Assembly (NCBI GenBank): GCA_028717405.1
Contig: JAQUNY010000122.1
Location: forward strand, 1-5,365
Length of the DNA stretch: 5,365 nucleotides
Direction of reading: 5' to 3'
Origin: Eubacteriales bacterium
GTDB lineage: Bacteria; Bacillota; Clostridia; JAQUNY01
The translations under genes and the position numbers were made by a program. Position 1 is the stretch's first letter. Each line of letters opens with the position of its first letter. This document shows, piece after piece, positions 3,529 through 5,365 of the stretch. The notes beneath the pieces were generated by a model that saw nothing but the letters and a program-made list of their open reading frames with translations, had not been told where the DNA came from and ran no database searches.

Positions 3529-5365
3529 ATGGGAAATGGCACTCCGGCAATAGGGAAGGTTCTGGACGGCAGGTATCTGTTGAAGCAAATACTGGGCAAA
3601 GGAGGCATGGGTACTGTATTTCTGGCTGAGAATACAAGGCTGGGATCCAATTGGGCGGTCAAATGCATACCGCCCGACTACAGTGGAAATGTTTCAATGA
3701 TGCCTGCCGAGATCGAGATACTCAGAAAGCTTGATCATCCGGCTCTTCCGAAGATATATGACATATTTGAAGAAGAGGGTATGCTCTTTATCATTTCCGA
3801 CTACATTGAAGGAACAGACCTGAAAAAAAGACTCAACGCCGGAGGAATTCCATCCGAAAAGGAGGTGGTGATGTGGCTCCTGCAACTGTGTGATGTACTG
3901 CAATACCTGCATGGGCTGGAGCCGGAGCCTGTAATATATAGAGATATGAAACCATCTAATATTATCCTGACAAATGACGGCAGAATCAAGCTTGTTGATT
4001 TTGGTATAGCGCGCAGGTACAAGGAGGAGAACCTGTGCGACACGGTATATATCGGGACAAGAGGATATGCCGCTCCTGAGCAGTATGGTACAGGGCAGAC
4101 AGATGCACGGACAGATATATACGGTCTTGGGATGACCCTGTACCATATACTGACAGGAATAAGCCCTGATGAGCTTTTTAATCGCGAAAGACCTGGCAAA
4201 ACAGGGCACAGAGTATGGGAGACAGCTGAATTACCGCCCATAACAAATTATAACAGGGAGATTTCCACAAAATTTGCCCGGATAATTGCCAGGTGCACAA
4301 AACAAGACAGGGAACAGCGTTATGCTTCAGTTTCCGAAATGATGGGCGACATTGGCAGCCTTGAATCATTTAAGAAGGTTAAGGAAGGCGCCATGCCCGG
4401 AGTGATCATACAAAATGCGGCTAATATGAGGAAATCAGGAAATACTGCCGGTGCTGATTCAGATACTCCCTCTGCTTACGGTGAAGATGGGAATGGGCTG
4501 GTAACAATTAGAAGGCTTATCATCACGATTATCGGGGAGGCTGTATTTGCGAGCCGCCTTGCCCTTGTCGCCGCGCAGATGACTAAACTCAAGGTCCTGG
4601 CTATTGATTTTGATCTGGAAAGCTGTATGATGGCTAAAATTTTCAGGATCAACAGAAATATCGAAAAAACCGGGGATAAAGAGGCAAAGACTTGTTGTGA
4701 AAGAGGTATAAGAGTTATTGCAGAGTCAGCGAGCTGCTGTGGAGGAGTAAAAACCATTACGAAAAGTACTATTTGCAGATCTGAGTTCGAGAAGAATTGT
4801 TACAGAACAACTGAAGGTGGAAGACTATGGCTTCTGGCGGATCCCGAGAGTATTGAAAGCTCCGCAGCTTCGCAGAGTTTCAATACTGACCGGGCAGGAG
4901 AAATTTTGGAATATGCATACAAGTATTTTGACCTTACAATAGTCCATTCAGGCGGATGTATTTATGACCCTGTTGCCGCAGAAGTTTTACAGCGATCTGA
5001 CCATGTGATATTTGTTTCGGGGGACGATGAAGGATCGGCAAATACTGTTCGAAGAAGGATGGAGTATTTCATATATAAAAATGGTCTTGATACAGGAAAA
5101 ATATTTACTGCAGCCTGCAGCCGCAAAGATGGGTCAGGCTTCAGCGAAGCCGGTCTCAGGAAGCTCTTTGGGAAGGCTGGTTTTCTGGGTAAAGTGAGGC
5201 ATGATAATGAACTCGGCAGGATTTTTTCCGAAAGAGGCTTCAAAGGACAAACCTGCTCCGGCATAAAACGCGAATATGACGCAATATTGAGAAGATTCGG
5301 GATATATCCCAAAATTTCACCTTTTCAGACTGCTTTGGCAGCTGTTGGGTCATTTATAAAGGGCA
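3529..5365 (+). CDS. Soluble Hanks-type Ser/Thr kinase fused to a degenerate MinD/CpaE(TadZ)-like domain (3'-truncated by window edge)
   Basis: 612 codons are visible and the frame is still open at the right edge. The start is certain within this frame: a TGA lies two codons before the ATG, and AGAGG (3514-3518) is ten bases upstream. Residues 15-281 are a Ser/Thr protein kinase: glycine loop LGKGGMGTVFLA (22-33), ATP lysine K45, helix-C E61, catalytic YRDMKPSN (137-144, with Tyr for the usual His), DFG (157-159), an activation segment with T172 and T177, APE (182-184), D196 and the late R264. All catalytic residues are present, so it should be active. Residues 285-324 are a polar linker. From 325 the chain resembles a P-loop MinD/ParA fold: strand LIITIIG, helix, strand VLAIDFD (356-362), a cysteine-rich insertion (389-424), strand DLTIVHSGG (468-476) and VIFVSGDDEG (493-502). 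The GKT/S lysine is missing, so ATPase activity is doubtful. There are no transmembrane or PASTA segments, unlike PrkC. TadZ/CpaE-type proteins organise Flp pili; whether this one does is unknown. Confidence 0.9.
   Translation, partial: MGNGTPAIGKVLDGRYLLKQILGKGGMGTVFLAENTRLGSNWAVKCIPPDYSGNVSMMPAEIEILRKLDHPALPKIYDIFEEEGMLFIISDYIEGTDLKKRLNAGGIPSEKEVVMWLLQLCDVLQYLHGLEPEPVIYRDMKPSNIILTNDGRIKLVDFGIARRYKEENLCDTVYIGTRGYAAPEQYGTGQTDARTDIYGLGMTLYHILTGISPDELFNRERPGKTGHRVWETAELPPITNYNREISTKFARIIARCTKQDREQRYASVSEMMGDIGSLESFKKVKEGAMPGVIIQNAANMRKSGNTAGADSDTPSAYGEDGNGLVTIRRLIITIIGEAVFASRLALVAAQMTKLKVLAIDFDLESCMMAKIFRINRNIEKTGDKEAKTCCERGIRVIAESASCCGGVKTITKSTICRSEFEKNCYRTTEGGRLWLLADPESIESSAASQSFNTDRAGEILEYAYKYFDLTIVHSGGCIYDPVAAEVLQRSDHVIFVSGDDEGSANTVRRRMEYFIYKNGLDTGKIFTAACSRKDGSGFSEAGLRKLFGKAGFLGKVRHDNELGRIFSERGFKGQTCSGIKREYDAILRRFGIYPKISPFQTALAAVGSFIKG

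Noticed and set aside
3694..4241. Two long minus-strand open frames (171 and 146 codons) opposite the kinase gene
   Set aside because: They are antisense to a kinase domain with all catalytic motifs intact; their compositions look like shadow translations.
4498..4581. Possible transmembrane helix in the kinase protein (residues 324-351)
   Set aside because: The stretch is interrupted by Arg-Arg, Glu and Arg and fits a buried strand plus helix of the MinD-like fold better than a membrane span.

Overview
The window reads as chromosomal DNA from an anaerobic Firmicute of class Clostridia. The reasons are an iron-only hydrogenase of the NADH/ferredoxin-linked type, a cysteine-containing L28, an rsmD-coaD gene pair followed by a small coiled-coil protein, strong Shine-Dalgarno sequences, consensus-like sigma-A promoters, and U-tract hairpin terminators. 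I cannot place it to genus from sequence alone. There is no sign of an insertion sequence, phage, CRISPR array, tRNA or rRNA.

Layout. (1) Positions 2-1156, plus strand: the C-terminal 384 residues of a [FeFe]-hydrogenase catalytic subunit. Its N-terminal electron-transfer domains lie off the left edge. (2) 1189-1238: a long, nearly perfect hairpin between converging genes, built to stop transcription from both sides. (3) 1263-2886, minus strand: a housekeeping cluster read as rsmD (16S rRNA m2G966 methyltransferase), coaD (phosphopantetheine adenylyltransferase, coenzyme A synthesis), then a 146-residue coiled-coil protein one base after coaD. (4) 2970-3203, minus strand: rpmB (ribosomal protein L28) with its own promoter and terminator. 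(5) 3204-3528: a divergent intergenic region holding the rpmB promoter, a strong promoter for the rightward gene, and several short direct and inverted repeats. (6) 3529 to the right edge, plus strand: a long open frame, 612 codons so far with no stop, that runs out of the window.

The most interesting object is the last gene. Its first ~280 residues are a complete Hanks-type Ser/Thr kinase with every catalytic residue in place. There is no transmembrane or PASTA region. After a polar linker the chain continues into what looks like a MinD/ParA/CpaE(TadZ)-type alpha/beta domain. That domain keeps the second-strand 'DFD' but has lost the P-loop lysine and the DxPP-like motif, and it carries an insertion rich in cysteine pairs. 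This suggests a soluble kinase fused to a probably inactive ATPase-like domain that may act as a localisation, docking or sensing module. The kinase assignment is firm; the identity of the second half is inference from pattern.

The genes do not form one pathway. Hydrogenase, ribosome/CoA housekeeping and kinase are three separate transcription units facing different ways.
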